Source: Symsagittifera roscoffensis
Taxonomy: Eukaryota > Xenacoelomorpha > Acoela > Convolutidae
Direction: 5' to 3'
Assembly: GCF_963678635.1 (NCBI RefSeq)
Contig: NC_087066.1
Span: 37,641,755-37,705,754, forward strand
DNA length: 64,000 bases
The notes below the pieces were generated by a model. It was not told the DNA's origin. It worked only from the letters and a program-made list of their open reading frames with translations, and did no database searches. Every line of letters starts with the position of its first letter. The stretch's first letter is position 1. The translations under genes and the position numbers were made by a program. This document shows positions 35,252 through 47,243 of this stretch, one piece after another.

Positions 35252-35797
35252 AACAAGACTGCTCGTATCAGGGCGAAGCCCTGAATGTTCCGACTGCCTT
35301 TTAAGGTTTATGGAGCAGCAGTAATAACATAAAAAATTGAATGAAATAAAATAAAATGAAAATTTTTTTTCGAAAATTTGAAATTTTTTATGAAAATCAT
35401 CCCCCCACACTCCATATAAAGTACAAAAAGATCGATTTCGTTCCTTGTATCAAATCCATTATGGCAAATAAGCTTCGTTCAACCAATTTGGAACGATTTA
35501 TAAGACGGATTAAATCTCCGCTTACGCTGTAATAGCGCGAATTATATCGCGCGTTAATTGTCCCAAATTGGTCAAAATGGCCAAAATGGCAATCTTTAAA
35601 CCCTCATAACTTTACCAAAAATGATCACAGGTGAAATATCTTTTCAAATTTAAGTTCAGGACAACAATGGCCTTCAAATTATATTAAAAAATTCGGTCAA
35701 AAAGGGCTAGTTAAAAAGTCGAAATTTGTCTGAAGAAAAAAAAACCCACCCCGAGCACAAATATTCCGTTACTTTCGTATCGAAAGTCGAAACAATG
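35252..35797. mobile_element. MITE family A, tandem copy 1
   Basis: Starts ACAAGACTGCTCGTATC, then the perfect hairpin CAGGGCGAAGCCCTG, and ends TTCGTATCGAAAGTCGAAAC. Interior has GCGCGTTAATTGTCCC beside an imperfect GCGCGA...TCGCGC dyad. Matches the MULE-bearing element 21,436-23,100 minus its centre. Confidence 0.85.
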
Positions 35798-36334
35798 ACA
35801 AGACTGCTCGTATCAGGGCGAAGCCCTGAATGTTCCGACTGCCTTTTAAGTTTTATGGAGCAGCAGTAACTTTAAATAATTAAATGTAAAAAAAAACAAA
35901 ATGAAAAATTTTTTTTTTTCTATAATTTGAATTTTCTGTAAAAATCATCCCCCCACACGCCGTATAAAGTACAAAAGGATAGATTTTCCTCTTTGTAACA
36001 AATCAATTATGGCAAATAAGCTTCTTTCAACCAATTAGGAACGATTTCTAAGACAGATTAACTCTCCGCTTACGCGTTAATAGCGCGAAATATATCGCGC
36101 GTTAATTGTCCCAAAGTGGCCAAAATGGCAATCTTTAAACCCTCATAATTTTACAAAAAATGATCACAGTTGAAATATCTTTTCAAATTTGAGCTCAAGA
36201 CAATAATACATTTCGAATGATATAAAAAAAATTCCGTCAAAAATGGCTAGTTAAAAAGTCGAAATTTGTCTGAAGAAAAAAAAACCCAACCGAGCACAAA
36301 TATTCCGTTACTTTCGTATCGCAAGTTGGAACAA
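35798..36334. mobile_element. MITE family A, tandem copy 2
   Basis: Directly follows copy 1 in the same orientation with only a few bases between. Keeps the CAGGGCGAAGCCCTG hairpin and the GCGCGAAATATATCGCGC palindrome. Confidence 0.85.
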
Positions 36335-37409
36335 AAAAAGCAAGTGCTTATGTTTTTCCTAACTTTTTGCACTAATACCTTAAAATTTTTTTGAAGCTTC
36401 TAAAATTATTTTTTTTCTAAATAAGTTTTATTAAGCCTAATTGGCCAGATTTCAGATGTATTGAAGATTAAGACGGTTTATCCACAAGGGAAAGGACCAA
36501 CATACGAGCTGTTCAGCTCTTCACGGAGAACCATTGTTGTGCCCCCGTTAAAAATCTACATGCACATTTTTCGGTTACTTGGTCGTTTTACTCACTCGAA
36601 GTTGAACAAAAATTCAAAAATTTTAAGCCAGTTCTTCGCGAAGTTGGGAGCAATTCAAATCACGACTAGTTTGTAATTTGATATACTACTCAACTCGTTC
36701 CGATGATTATTTATGGCACCTTTTTTGCAAGTAAAACATAAAAAAAACTGGAACACACCCAAATACAAAGTTCCTCCCAAATTTCAATGATCGAAACAAT
36801 AATTAGTTCTTAATGTGAAAAAATTTTTTGCCGTGAAACTTTATGCGCAAAAAGACCATGCTAATAAGGAGTGCAATACAAATTTCCTTTGTAACTATTC
36901 AACTCAATCACAACATTGTATTCAAAACTCGAAACCGAACCATTATGCTCATCACCGTCTACAACCCCCTCGCTCCCCCGCAATGGTCAACATCCGCCTC
37001 TACTTTCACTTTACCCATAACCCCTTCCACACACCTCCCCGTACATCCCAATTTAATTCCCAACACAAAAACGTTACCACCCACCCCCATGATTTCCCCC
37101 CGATTGATCAAAAGGTTGGCGTTTGACCTAAAGGGGGCAATAAAAAGAGGGGGAAGAGCAGGTATTGAAAAACGTAAATTGGATAAAAAGGGTGCAAGAA
37201 AAAATTTTGAACATTGACAAACTACAGAAATAAAGGAAATATATTGTGAAGGGAAAAAGTTGAAAACCAGACAGAAACTTCCTTAGTCTCACTTCAGCAC
37301 TTTTCTAATAAAACGTTTGCTAAGTCAAAAATGACTCTGATTTTTGTAAAAACATTGCAGTGTTTAAAAAATTAACCCAAATTTAGAAAAAAGTTATCAT
37401 GACCCAGGA
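36335..37409. other. No gene recognised; C-rich patch and a short array-related segment
   Basis: 36,504-36,545 (GCTCTTCACGGAGAACCATT and flanks) is the reverse complement, with few differences, of a monomer segment near 700-740 of the left array. 36,950-37,115 is C-rich, which makes the overlapping proline/histidine-rich ORFs doubtful. Confidence 0.5.
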
Positions 37410-37613
37410 CAGGGGCGGATTTAGGATTAATCGAGGTGGCGGATTTTCAAAAATTTTTAATTAGTATTTATTGGCGTTTTAGAAAAAATTTAGGGTCGTT
37501 CGGCCCTAAATGGATTTCTTAAAAAGTACTAAAGGAGGGACTCTTTGGGTCGGCAGAGGGTCGAATCCCTGAAGAAAGAAAGCATCCACCCCCCCCCCCT
37601 AAACCCGCCCCTG
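37410..37613. mobile_element. hAT-type MITE (family D), short copy with target duplication
   Basis: Ends CAGGGGCGGATTTAGG and CCTAAACCCGCCCCTG. Flanks ACCCAGGA (37,402-37,409) and ACCCAGTA (37,614-37,621) match at 7 of 8 bases. Confidence 0.88.
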
Positions 37614-38083
37614 ACCCAGTATAATTTATTATAATCGAATAAAATGATTTTTATTGAATAATCGAATAAAATGATTTTTATTGAAATGACCAAAAAAAAT
37701 TGTAATGTTTTCAATTTTTGTGGAGACTGAGGATGAAAAATTTAATTAATTGCTATTCAGTTATTAAAATTCCAATGCGGGCTGAGTTGTTTTGACGCTT
37801 GTGATTTTTATCCTTATAGAAATTAACCAGAACTTTAACCAGTCTATAAAAAATTGATCTGAAAAGTAGCCTTGTAAGATTTTTTGGCACTGCTATCTCA
37901 GCTAAGTTATAATCTAATTTTTTGATAATTGTAAATAAACTTAATGAAATTTTTGAGCATTTTTTTGAACATTTAATTTAATTCACAGATTGAATACAGG
38001 AAACACTTCAGAAAAATTATGTTTGCTACAATTTTATTAATCAAACTTTGGAATTTTTGTATAACTAACAGCAACAAAGCTAT

Positions 38084-39182
38084 AAACAAGCTCTTTTTTT
38101 GTTTTTTTTACATACCCGCCATCATTGTCAGGATCGATTAGATTTTTTTGTCTTTTAGCACAACTCTGAGAGAAATTTGCGCAATGGTTATTAGTATCAA
38201 ATCAAGTTAAAATTTTCAAACCGGAAATTAACACCTAAGTAGCGACGTATGTTTTTTGTGTTTTTTGTACGATCCTATTACAACGTTCAACTGATAAAAG
38301 AGAAAGCGCATTAGTTTTTCCTTTGATGCCTAAAAATTGGGAACTTTTAAATACATATTTTAATCATGACAAAACACAATTAGTTTTGTTTTAAAAAACT
38401 ACCTCCAATGTATGCTTCGAAATAGCTTTTATCAAAGCAGATCCTGAAAGTTTAACCGTTGTTTGTTGTTGTTCTGACTTTCGATACAAAAATAACGGAA
38501 TATTTGCGCTCGAGGTGGTTATTTATTCAGACAAGTTTCGACTTTTTAACTAATCATTTTTGGAAATTTTGAACTAATGGAAACTTTTTGTATCATTCAT
38601 TTCATGCCATAATTCATTTGTTACAAGGAGCGTAATCTATTCTTTTGTACTTTATATGACGTGTAGGGGATGATTTCATAGAGAATTTCGAATTTTCAAG
38701 AAAAACTAATTTCATTTTCAATTACTCCATTTATTTTTTTTATGTTACTTCTGCTCTATTAACCTTAAAAGGCATTCGTAAAATTTAGGGTTTCGCCTTG
38801 ATACGAGCAGTTTTGTTTACTTTACGTAAACTGAACATTTTGTTGACTTTGATTGAATAGTATACATAAAATCATCAATTTCATTGACTCTGCATTATTT
38901 TTTTAATTGCAAAAAACTGCTCGGACAATTCAGAAAGTTTTGAGATCATTCTATTCTTGTGTTAAAAAGTTTTTTACTCTTCATTTAACTGGCACAATTC
39001 ACTTTTGATTTAAATTATCCGCACAAAACGAGAAAAACTTAAAATTTTAATATCAAAACGCTTTTTGCTCAATTTGGGTCGAATTTAGACAAAAAATGGT
39101 GACGGCCAATCTTGCTTGAAAATTCAATGGTACTAACATAGCGCAACTTGTTTAGCAAAATTCGCGCCGAAAAATTTCACTT
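38084..39182. repeat. Long direct repeat flanking the Gypsy relic (LTR candidate, downstream copy)
   Basis: Matches 40,301-41,586 but lacks about 180 bp inside. On the minus strand it begins TGAAATTTTTCGGCGCG, right after a purine-rich AACCAAAAAAAG that could be a polypurine tract. It contains a family A fragment (about 38,468-38,818), present at the same place in the other copy. LTR status is likely but not proven: no 5 bp target duplication was found, and the purine tract also reads as RT coding sequence. Confidence 0.6.
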
Positions 39183-39869
39183 TTTTTGGTTTGGTTCCCT
39201 CACTGTTGATGGTGAAACCTAACCACTCAACTTGCTTGCATGCGAACTTACACTTGTCTACAGAAATTGCAAGATTCTACTCGTCAAGTTTCTTTAGCAC
39301 CAGTGAGCGTTAAATCCACTGTTTTTTGAAACTCTGCCGGTATATCCGTAAGACCGTAAAATCCCGTTTAGAATTGGTATTTTCCTGTAGCACTTCCGCC
39401 AATGGGACTGAAGTTGCATGTTTCTCGTGTTTTTTTATCCAACGGGATTTGTGAATACGCGTATCGTAAATCGAGTGTAGTGAATAATGTCTGGTTTGAC
39501 TTGTCTGATTTCACCACTTGTGCGATATTATCCAGAAGGAGATCTATGTTTGGCATTTGATATTTGTTTTTTTTGTATGTATGTGTTAATCTTTTTGGAA
39601 TCGAGGGCCAATTTAGCCGTTTGGTCCTTTTTGACAGTGATACCTATTGGGCTGATAAATTGTTTGTCTGAGCACTTATCGAGTTTGATAATGTGTTTTT
39701 GATCAATCAACTTGTTTAATTCCGCTTCGACCCTTTCTTGTAGATGTATTGGTATACGTCTACCCTTTTGTTGTACCGGTTCCAATTCTTTACTGAATTG
39801 TGTTTTCATTACCTGGTGTTTTGACTTTCCTATGCGTATGCATAATTGTTGAAAATCATCCTGACCCAT
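39183..39869 (-). pseudogene. Gypsy-type reverse transcriptase relic
   Basis: Minus-strand frame from 39,869 contains RRIPIHLQERVEAELNKLI, SPIGITVKKD and LALDSKKIN (start of the Ty3/Gypsy RT fingers). After a frame break it continues with TLDLRYAYSQIPLD, the DLRxAYxQIPL catalytic-region motif. A later piece near 39,250-39,185 reads CKFACKQVEWLGFTINSEGT, the post-YxDD segment, with a stop in front. The YxDD box itself is missing, so a deletion removed the active site. Non-functional. Confidence 0.85.
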
Positions 39870-40053
39870 TGTTTAAACTCGTGGTTTGATTCGTCGCTTC
39901 GTTGCACCGTGAGTACCCTGTGGGTATGTTTGTCCTGAATCAGTTTAATGCCGATGCGTGTTAATAGATTCCGTCCTATTATATTTGCTTTGTGGTTGTC
40001 CACTATAATGAACGGAGCTGTTTGTATTCTCCATCCCGACTCAATCGTAATTA

Positions 40054-40308
40054 TTAGCCTTCCTTTACTAAATTACTGGCTGTATCCTCCGGTGGGATGT
40101 TTTTGAACACTGCCGTTTGATCATTTTGTTGTATTCGTTGAGCGGTTTTTTCGTTTAGGAAAGACATCGGGCTGCCCGAGTCAGCAATAGCGATTAGTTT
40201 TGTTGTATTTGTCTTCAATTTAACGATATGTCCATTTAGGTCGTCTTCCGATAGTGCTTTTGTGTGTTTTTTATTTCGAATGATTCCGATTTTTTTTTCT
40301 ATGAACAA
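40054..40308 (-). pseudogene. Retroviral-type aspartic protease of the Gypsy relic
   Basis: An 84-codon minus-strand ORF with IAIADSGSPMSFL: the D-S-G active-site triad of Gypsy-type proteases after hydrophobic residues. The partner ends near the RT in the normal pol order (protease, then RT). It starts within the flanking direct repeat, so gag and the primer-binding site are deleted. An acidic LSEDDLNGH segment precedes the active site. Confidence 0.75.
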
Positions 40309-41586
40309 GCTCTTTTTTTTTGTTTTGTTTACAAACCCGCCATCATTTTCAGGATCGATTAGATTTTTTTGTCTTTTAGCACAACTCTGAGAGAAATTTG
40401 CGCAATGGTTATTAGTATCAAATCAAGTTCAATTTTTCAAACCGGAAATTAACACCTAAGTAGCGACGTATGTTTTTTGTGTTTTTTACGATCCTAATAC
40501 ATCGTTCAACTGATTAAAGAGAAAGCGCATTAGTTTTTTCTTTGATGCTTAAAAATTGGGAACTTTTAATTACATATTTAAATCATGACAAAACAAAATT
40601 AGTTTTGTTTTAAAAAACTACCTCCAATGTATGCTTCGAAATAGTTTTTATCAAAGCAGATCGTGAAAGTTTAACCGTTGTTTGTTGTTGTTCCGACTTT
40701 CGATACCAAAATAACGGAATATTTGTGCTCGAGGTGGTTTTTTTTCTTCAGACAAGTTTCGACTTTTTAACTAATCATTTTTGGAAATTTTGAACTAACG
40801 GAAATTTTTTTATATCATTCAAAAGGTATTGTTGTCCTGAGTTTAAACGTGAAAAGTGATCGTTTCGTATAAAGTTATGGGCGTTTGAACATTGCCATTT
40901 TGGCCAGGTTGGGACAATTAACGCGCGATATATTTCACGCTTTTAACGCGTATGCGGAGATTTAATCCGTCTTAAAAACATTCCAAGTTGGTTGTGAGAA
41001 GCTTGTTTGCCATAATTCATTTGTTAAAAGGAGCGTAACCTATTCTCTTGTTTTTTATATGACGTGTGGGGGATGATTTCATAGAGAAATTCAAATTTTC
41101 AAGAAAAACTAATTTCTTTTTCATTTACTACATTTATTTTTTTAATGTTACTACTGCTCTATTAATCTTAAAGGCATTCGTAAAATTTAGGGTTTCGCCT
41201 TGATACGAGCAGTCTGGTTTACTTTAAGTAAACTGGACATTCTGTTGACTTTGATTGAATAGTATACATAAAATCAGTCAATTTCATTGACTCTGCATTC
41301 TTTTTTTTAAATGTAAAAAATTGCTTAGACAATGCAGAAAAATTTGAGATCATTCAATCCTTCTGTTAAAAAGTTTTTTACTCTTCATTCAACTGGCACA
41401 ATACAGTGTTGATTTAAATTATCCGCACAAAACGAAAAAAACTTGAAATTTGAATATCAAAACGCTTTTTGCTCAAATTGGGTCCTATTTAGACAAAAAA
41501 TGATGACGGCCAATCTTGCTCGAAAACTCAATGGAACTTACATAGCGCAATTTTTTTAGAAAAACTCGCGCCAAAAAATTTCACTT
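40301..41586. repeat. Long direct repeat flanking the Gypsy relic (LTR candidate, upstream copy)
   Basis: Longer partner of 38,084-39,182. On the minus strand it would run TGAAATTTTTTGGCGCG ... GAGCTTGTTCA, i.e. TG...CA as in LTRs. Carries a fuller family A copy (about 40,688-41,220) with GACAATTAACGCGCGATATA. Confidence 0.6.
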
Positions 41587-42519
41587 TTTGTAGTCAATCA
41601 AAAGTTAATCCAAACCTATTGGTTTATTTGCTGGCAAAAGTACATCACTGCAAGCCTTAAGTAGCTCAACACAATTTAAAAAAGGGTACAATTTTCTCAG
41701 CTTTGTATAAACTTATTTATATTCTTTTGATAACCCAAAAAAGTCAGTTTTAAAAAAAGATATTTTTTTTGCACCCATTTTTGGAGATAACATCCTTCTC
41801 AAATCTTGTTGGATCAAATAACGAGGCTTTCAGCTTTCAGTGATATGCTTTTGTTATTTAATGAGCCAATAGATTTGAAGTAAGTTTTGATTGGCTTAAA
41901 AAAAACGAAAAGGATTTTTTGGGGTAATTTTTTGGGCCCGAAATATGCAAAACAAATTGCACCATTTTTGTTCCCGCACTCAGTAAAAACAGAAAATAAC
42001 GATTTTATTACAATTATAACTGTACTTTCATCAAAATTTGAATTTTTTTTGAGCGCCAAAATTAGATATTTAAACGATTTATAATCCAATATAATGACAA
42101 CATTTTTCGTGACATTATAATAAATTATAATCAATTATAATTGATTTTTTCCCGAAAATCTCTAATAATCTCTTAATAATCTCTTATAACATTTTATAAA
42201 AGATTGTAATTTTTTTTCTGTCAAAAATCTCTAAAAATGAGATATTTCTCATTCTTTGGTTCATCTGAACGCGAGATTTTACCACAAAAAAAAGTTTAGA
42301 GATCCCTTCTTTTTAGTTGAAAGAATCCCGCAGTAGGAGAGTTGTAACTTGTTTTGATAAACTATGAAACCAAAGCAGTGTGCCAATCAGGAAAGAAATG
42401 AAAAAAAACGTTATAAATTTGAATTGATTTGAAAACTGTTGCAACAATTTTTCCATTTTTCACTTGCATTTTTCACTACAAAACACATAAAATATAAGCA
42501 ATAGGCTATAACTATACAG
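41587..42519. other. No gene recognised; family C-like AT palindromes
   Basis: About 42,085-42,210 has ATTATAATCAATTATAATTG and related motifs, as in family C. Short ORFs on both strands overlap here and have no recognisable content. Confidence 0.45.
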
Positions 42520-43206
42520 TTAGCAATTTTAACCGGACCTAAATGCTGGAGTGCAAGATCTTAACTTGGTCGATCTGGATGGAGGATGTTAACTTGATCC
42601 AATGAATTAGTTGCAAAAACGCTAATTTATTAGCTATAGTCGTGCCGCATGCGGATGATTTTTCATCGGTGACGTCAGTTGCACATACTTTTGTTTCAAC
42701 CGTGTTTGTCACGTGCAAAAACAGTTCGTGTACTTTGATTTTAGGAAATGTTTCAACATAAAAAACTTTTACTTTGTTGCTCATATCTTTTCCAAATATT
42801 ATCAGTTTATCAGTTTTCATTCATGTTCAAAAAAACTTTCATAATGAGAGTATAACGACATTTACAGCGGTGTGGCAATTCTCGGAAGAATCCAGTGAAA
42901 CATTGCTTAAGACTGAAGAAACAGAACTTCTAGGTAACAAAAATTCCTGATATTTTGATTGCTCAAGGAATGCAACCAATAAAATATTGAGAAGAAAACA
43001 AAATAACGGAAAAGTCGAATGCAAAACAGCGTTACAAGAGAAAACCAAAATTATCTGGTCGTGGAGTTAGAGAACTATTAGTATTACACTAGTCGACAAA
43101 TTGTACACAAATACAAGTTTTTTTTTATAAAATGTATCTTTTCAAGGTCCATTTTGGACTAAAGTTCTTCAAAGTTCAGTGAAGTTTTTACATAGACCAA
43201 AAGCAT
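42520..43206. repeat. Segmental duplication S, copy 1
   Basis: Aligns with 43,704-44,400. A minus-strand ORF (from ATG 42,820, MKTDKLIIFGKDMSN) is shared with copy 2. Most differences between the two proteins are amino-acid changes, so I see no sign of selection for protein. Confidence 0.85.
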
Positions 43207-43703
43207 ACCATCAGAGCTACCGTCTAGGATACAATCAAGATTTGATTTCAATAACTTACCGATGTAATATGGATCTGAAAATGCAAATTTCTTCACCTGA
43301 ACTAAGTTTTGCATTCTAGTGAACACTTTCTTGAAAAATCAGAGTAAATTAGTTGTTCATGCGACAATATTCAGCGAGAAATTTTAAATAATCAGAGTGA
43401 AACTTTAACTGAACACGGTTACTTCTCAGTTGCTTATGCGGATTGTAAAATTAAGTGCAGATGAAGAACTCTGCCATTTTCAGAAACAGATTAAATTGCT
43501 ATGACTTTCAACAAAACAAGGCGCTTTTGAAATCTCTATGATCTAAGACAGATCTAAGTATGAGAAGCAATACATGGAATTTAAAAATTTAAAAAATGAA
43601 CTGGATTAAGTTAACATCCTCCATCCGTAAAGCAGTTTGAGGGCTAAGAAGTTCAATTGATTCTTGATTAGATTTTTACTTGCGGCGCTTAGCTACGCGG
43701 CGC

Positions 43704-44400
43704 TTAGCAATTTTAACCGAGCCCAAATTCTGGGGTACAAGATCTTAACTTGGTCTATCTGGATGGAGGAAGTTAACAAGATCCAATGAAGTTAATGCAA
43801 AAAACGCTAATTCATTAGCTAGAGTCGCGCCGCATGCGGATGATTTTTCATCGGTGACGTCAGTTGCACATACTTTTGTTTCAACCGTGCCGGTCTTACA
43901 GTCACGTACAAAAACAGTTCGTGTACTTTGATTTTACGAAAAGTTTTAACATAAAATCCTTTTACTCTGTTGCTCATATCTTTTCCAAATATTATCAGTT
44001 TATCAGTTTTCATTCATGTTCAAAAAAACTTTCAAAATGAGAGTATAACGACATTTACAGCGGCGCGGCAATTATCGGAAGAATCCAGTGAAACCTTCCT
44101 AAGACTGAAGAACCAGAACTTCAAGGTAACAAAAATTTCTGATATTTTGATTGCTCAAGGAATGCAACCCATAAAATATTGAGAAGAAAACAAAATAAAA
44201 GAAAGGTCGAATGCAAAGCAGCGTTACAAGAGAAAATCAAAATTATCTGGTCGTGGAGTTAGAAAACTATTATTATTACACTAGTCGACAAAATTATACA
44301 CAAATACAAGTTTTTTTTTCCAAAATGTCTCTTTTCAAGGTCCATTTTGGACTACAATTCCTTCAAAGTTCAGTGAAGTTCTTACATAGACCAAAAGCAA
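43704..44400. repeat. Segmental duplication S, copy 2
   Basis: Same orientation as 42,520-43,206. A plus-strand frame at about 44,020-44,182 (RQLSEESSETFLRLKNQNF) is open here but broken in copy 1. No family recognised. 43,207-43,703 between the copies is unrecognised. Confidence 0.85.
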
Positions 44401-44740
44401 ATCAAGTTCACAACATTACTAAATGATAATCATATCTCGCGGTCAAAACATGAATTTTAAATAAAATTTTCTGCAAAAAAAAAACAGAAATTGCTAACGT
44501 TTTAGTGCAGAACTCAATTAAATTGAAATTTTTTTTACAATGGAGACCCTGTATTTATTCTGAAAAATGCCAGTTCGAGATAAATAATCAAATTAAGTTA
44601 CGTCCAAAAACTCAAACATATTGCTGTCAATAGTGTGTTACGAAGAGCTCATGAAAAGTTTCTAATTTGATATAGGCGTGAGTTACCTATCACTGAGCCC
44701 GAAATTGTTTTGAATTGTCTAAAAAAAATAAAGCAGTCAA

Positions 44741-44965
44741 GTACCCGCATCGGAGTTCCATAAATAAAAACCGATCATAATTGAGTTTCGTTGCCAGTGT
44801 CCACAAAAGTGAAAACAAATCGATTATAATCAATTAAAAATGCATTACAATATTGCTTTTTTTAGGCAACAAAATATTTTTTTCATCCATTATAATCAAT
44901 TTTTTTCACTTTTATGGACACTGACAATGGAACTAAAATTTAATCAATTTTTTTCCACTTTACTT
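44741..44965. mobile_element. Fold-back MITE, family C related
   Basis: Starts TACCCGCATCGGAGTTCCAT. Two arms, GCCAGTGTCCACAAAAGTGA and the reverse complement of GTCAGTGTCCATAAAAGTGA, face each other around a ~90 bp centre, so the DNA could form one long hairpin. Confidence 0.7.
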
Positions 44966-45133
44966 AGATGTGAAGTTTAACGCACATAAAGTCTTTTTTA
45001 CGTTTTAATTAAAGTTGCTTACGTTGGTTAATTGATTGTAGTTGTTTGAAAGTTGGTTACGTTCGTTGTTCAATTTAAATTTTTTTAACCTAATTTTGAT
45101 ATTTTTGTTATTTTCTTATGTTACTCAACATTA

Positions 45134-45370
45134 CCCCCCCCCCCCCCCCCCCTAGCTTTTGCCCATTTACAACAAACCCCTCCAACGTAACGTTTGGTTC
45201 ACAACTTGGGAGTGGGGGTTCAAGGAGGGGATGGGATCAGGTGGGGGTAGGGGGATGGGTTCAGGTGTGATGTGTTTAGGTGGGGTGGGGGGTTCAGGTG
45301 GGGGGAGGGGTGGGGGGTTTCAGGTGGGGGAAGTGGGTGTGCTCAGGTGGGGGTGTTCAGGTGGGGGATG
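45134..45370. repeat. Poly-C run and G-rich minisatellite
   Basis: A run of 19 C (45,134-45,152) is followed by about 165 bp built from GGTTCAGGTGGGGG-like units. Dense G3-G6 runs on the plus strand could form G-quadruplexes. The Gly-rich ORF here is an artefact. Confidence 0.9.
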
Positions 45371-47243
45371 TTTACCAAAAGTGTAGCCGTAACCTCGAAT
45401 CATCCAAGCTAAAGGTCTGGTAATCTTTATCGGGATCAAAAACGATCAAGACACGCAAAATTGCTCTAGACGCAAAAATCGACCTTGAGTCCCAGAAAAA
45501 AAAGACTTGCTTAATAGAAGAACTTAGTCTGCAATGTGGTAAATAAGGGAAATGGTTTAAGTTTAGACAGGTTGAATAGACTTTCATACATCCTCTGCAA
45601 CTCGCAGAAATCTCAAAGATTTAAGAAAAATGAAGTAAAGGCTAAACATTCTTTCTGGGTTGACCTCCATGAATTATAAAAACTACTGACAGAGCAATTC
45701 CCAGAAAAGATATAACAAGATATAACAAAATAACAAGATATTTGTCCCATTTATCAATATTGTGTGACGAACATTTTTTTTTTCAAATAAAAGTTAAGGT
45801 GTCATAGGCCTATCTAAAAAAGTCTGTTTACTAAGTTTGCTTAACTGAGAGCAATTTCTTAATTTAAAAAAAATCATCTGAGTTATCACAACTGTACGAT
45901 AAACAGTTTGCCATAAAAATGAAAAATTTTTCCGAGTTTCTGAAATTATTTTGGAATGATTCTTCTACACTTTGTGTAGTGCATAAAAAAAGTAGCTCCT
46001 CTTACTTCCGTCACTTTTTCGAATTTTTTTTGTCAACAAGCCTCATCAGAGACTGAAAAGAAAGGAAATACCTGACTAGCATTGAAGTTAAGCCCAATCA
46101 GATGTTAAAATATAGAAGAATTTAAAAAAAAAAAACAATTTTGGTGATTTTGTCATTTTTCTCAAAACATGTTAACTTCGAAAGTTTCAAATGCGGCCGA
46201 CTATAATCTAGGTTCTCTCCAAACTGCATGTTATAAAAGACAAGTTGCTACCACAAAAGTCTGTGAGATTCTTTTGCCGTTTTGTCAGTATCAAAAATTG
46301 CGTCATACTTTCAAAATTAGATTTTAGAAAGAGTGCTTTCAAAATTAGATTACAGCATAATCTCAAAATTGGTTCGTTCCTACAGAAAGCACTCAGCTAA
46401 ATTTTTGTTATGTATCATAACATATAATCGAAAACCTAAAAATAATTTTTTTCGAAAATGCGACCTTCGGATGTTCAAAGTTTAGTTGCTATTTTTGATG
46501 ATTGTTTTTCAGGCTCTGCATGGTGTTCGATCTCTTGTGCTTCTATAGGATGCTCGTAATTAACACTTTTATTGGCGGTATAGTTTTAATCAACATTTTG
46601 AAACGGTTTGCTCTAATTCCATGTTATAGTCATATGATCATTTGGACTCTTCGATACGAAAAACAATTTTAGACTAGGGAAAATGATCTAGGAGTCACTG
46701 TAACTTAAATTTTAAAAAATGATGGACCCATTGATTTATTATGCCCGGAGTTGTAATAGTCCTTAGCTAATTGGCCGAGATCAATTATAGCCGTAAAATT
46801 TGATTTAGTTTCTCAAAAACGGCTTTTATCTTTTTTCCAATTTCGTTTTTATGTTTTTGGTGAAGGTGCAGCAAGATTTCAAAAAAATTTTCTGCAGTTT
46901 TCCAAAAGTGGCCCTCTTCCAGAAAGCGAAAGCTCAAATTGTTGTTTCCCTATATTGCATAGTTCAAAAATATGTTTTGTTGTTAAGCTCTAGTTTCAAA
47001 GGTTCCATTTACGGAGAAAATTTTCATTAGTTTCTCTCCGGCTACTCCGGAAAAAAACTAGTGCCATGGAAAGCAAATGCTGAGATTTGCTTTGAATCCA
47101 CATTGTTTTTATTTTAGTAACAATGTCTTATTATTTTTCTTATAACGAACAAACGAAGTTCAGATGCTCCGTTTTCGGTTGATAATTTTGTTGTTGATTT
47201 TTTTCTGCATGATTTCATCAACGCTTTCCTCCTTTAGAGGGCT

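Noticed and set aside
36815-37217. Two overlapping Pro/His-rich ORFs
   Set aside because: They arise from a C-rich tract in two frames at once, with no recognisable domain or splice context.
45159-45386. Glycine-rich ORF
   Set aside because: Translation of the GGTTCAGGTGGGGG minisatellite.
45372-45587. Minus-strand ORF at the start of each block (FDPDKDYQTFSLDD)
   Set aside because: The other block copies carry stops in this frame, and no family is recognisable.
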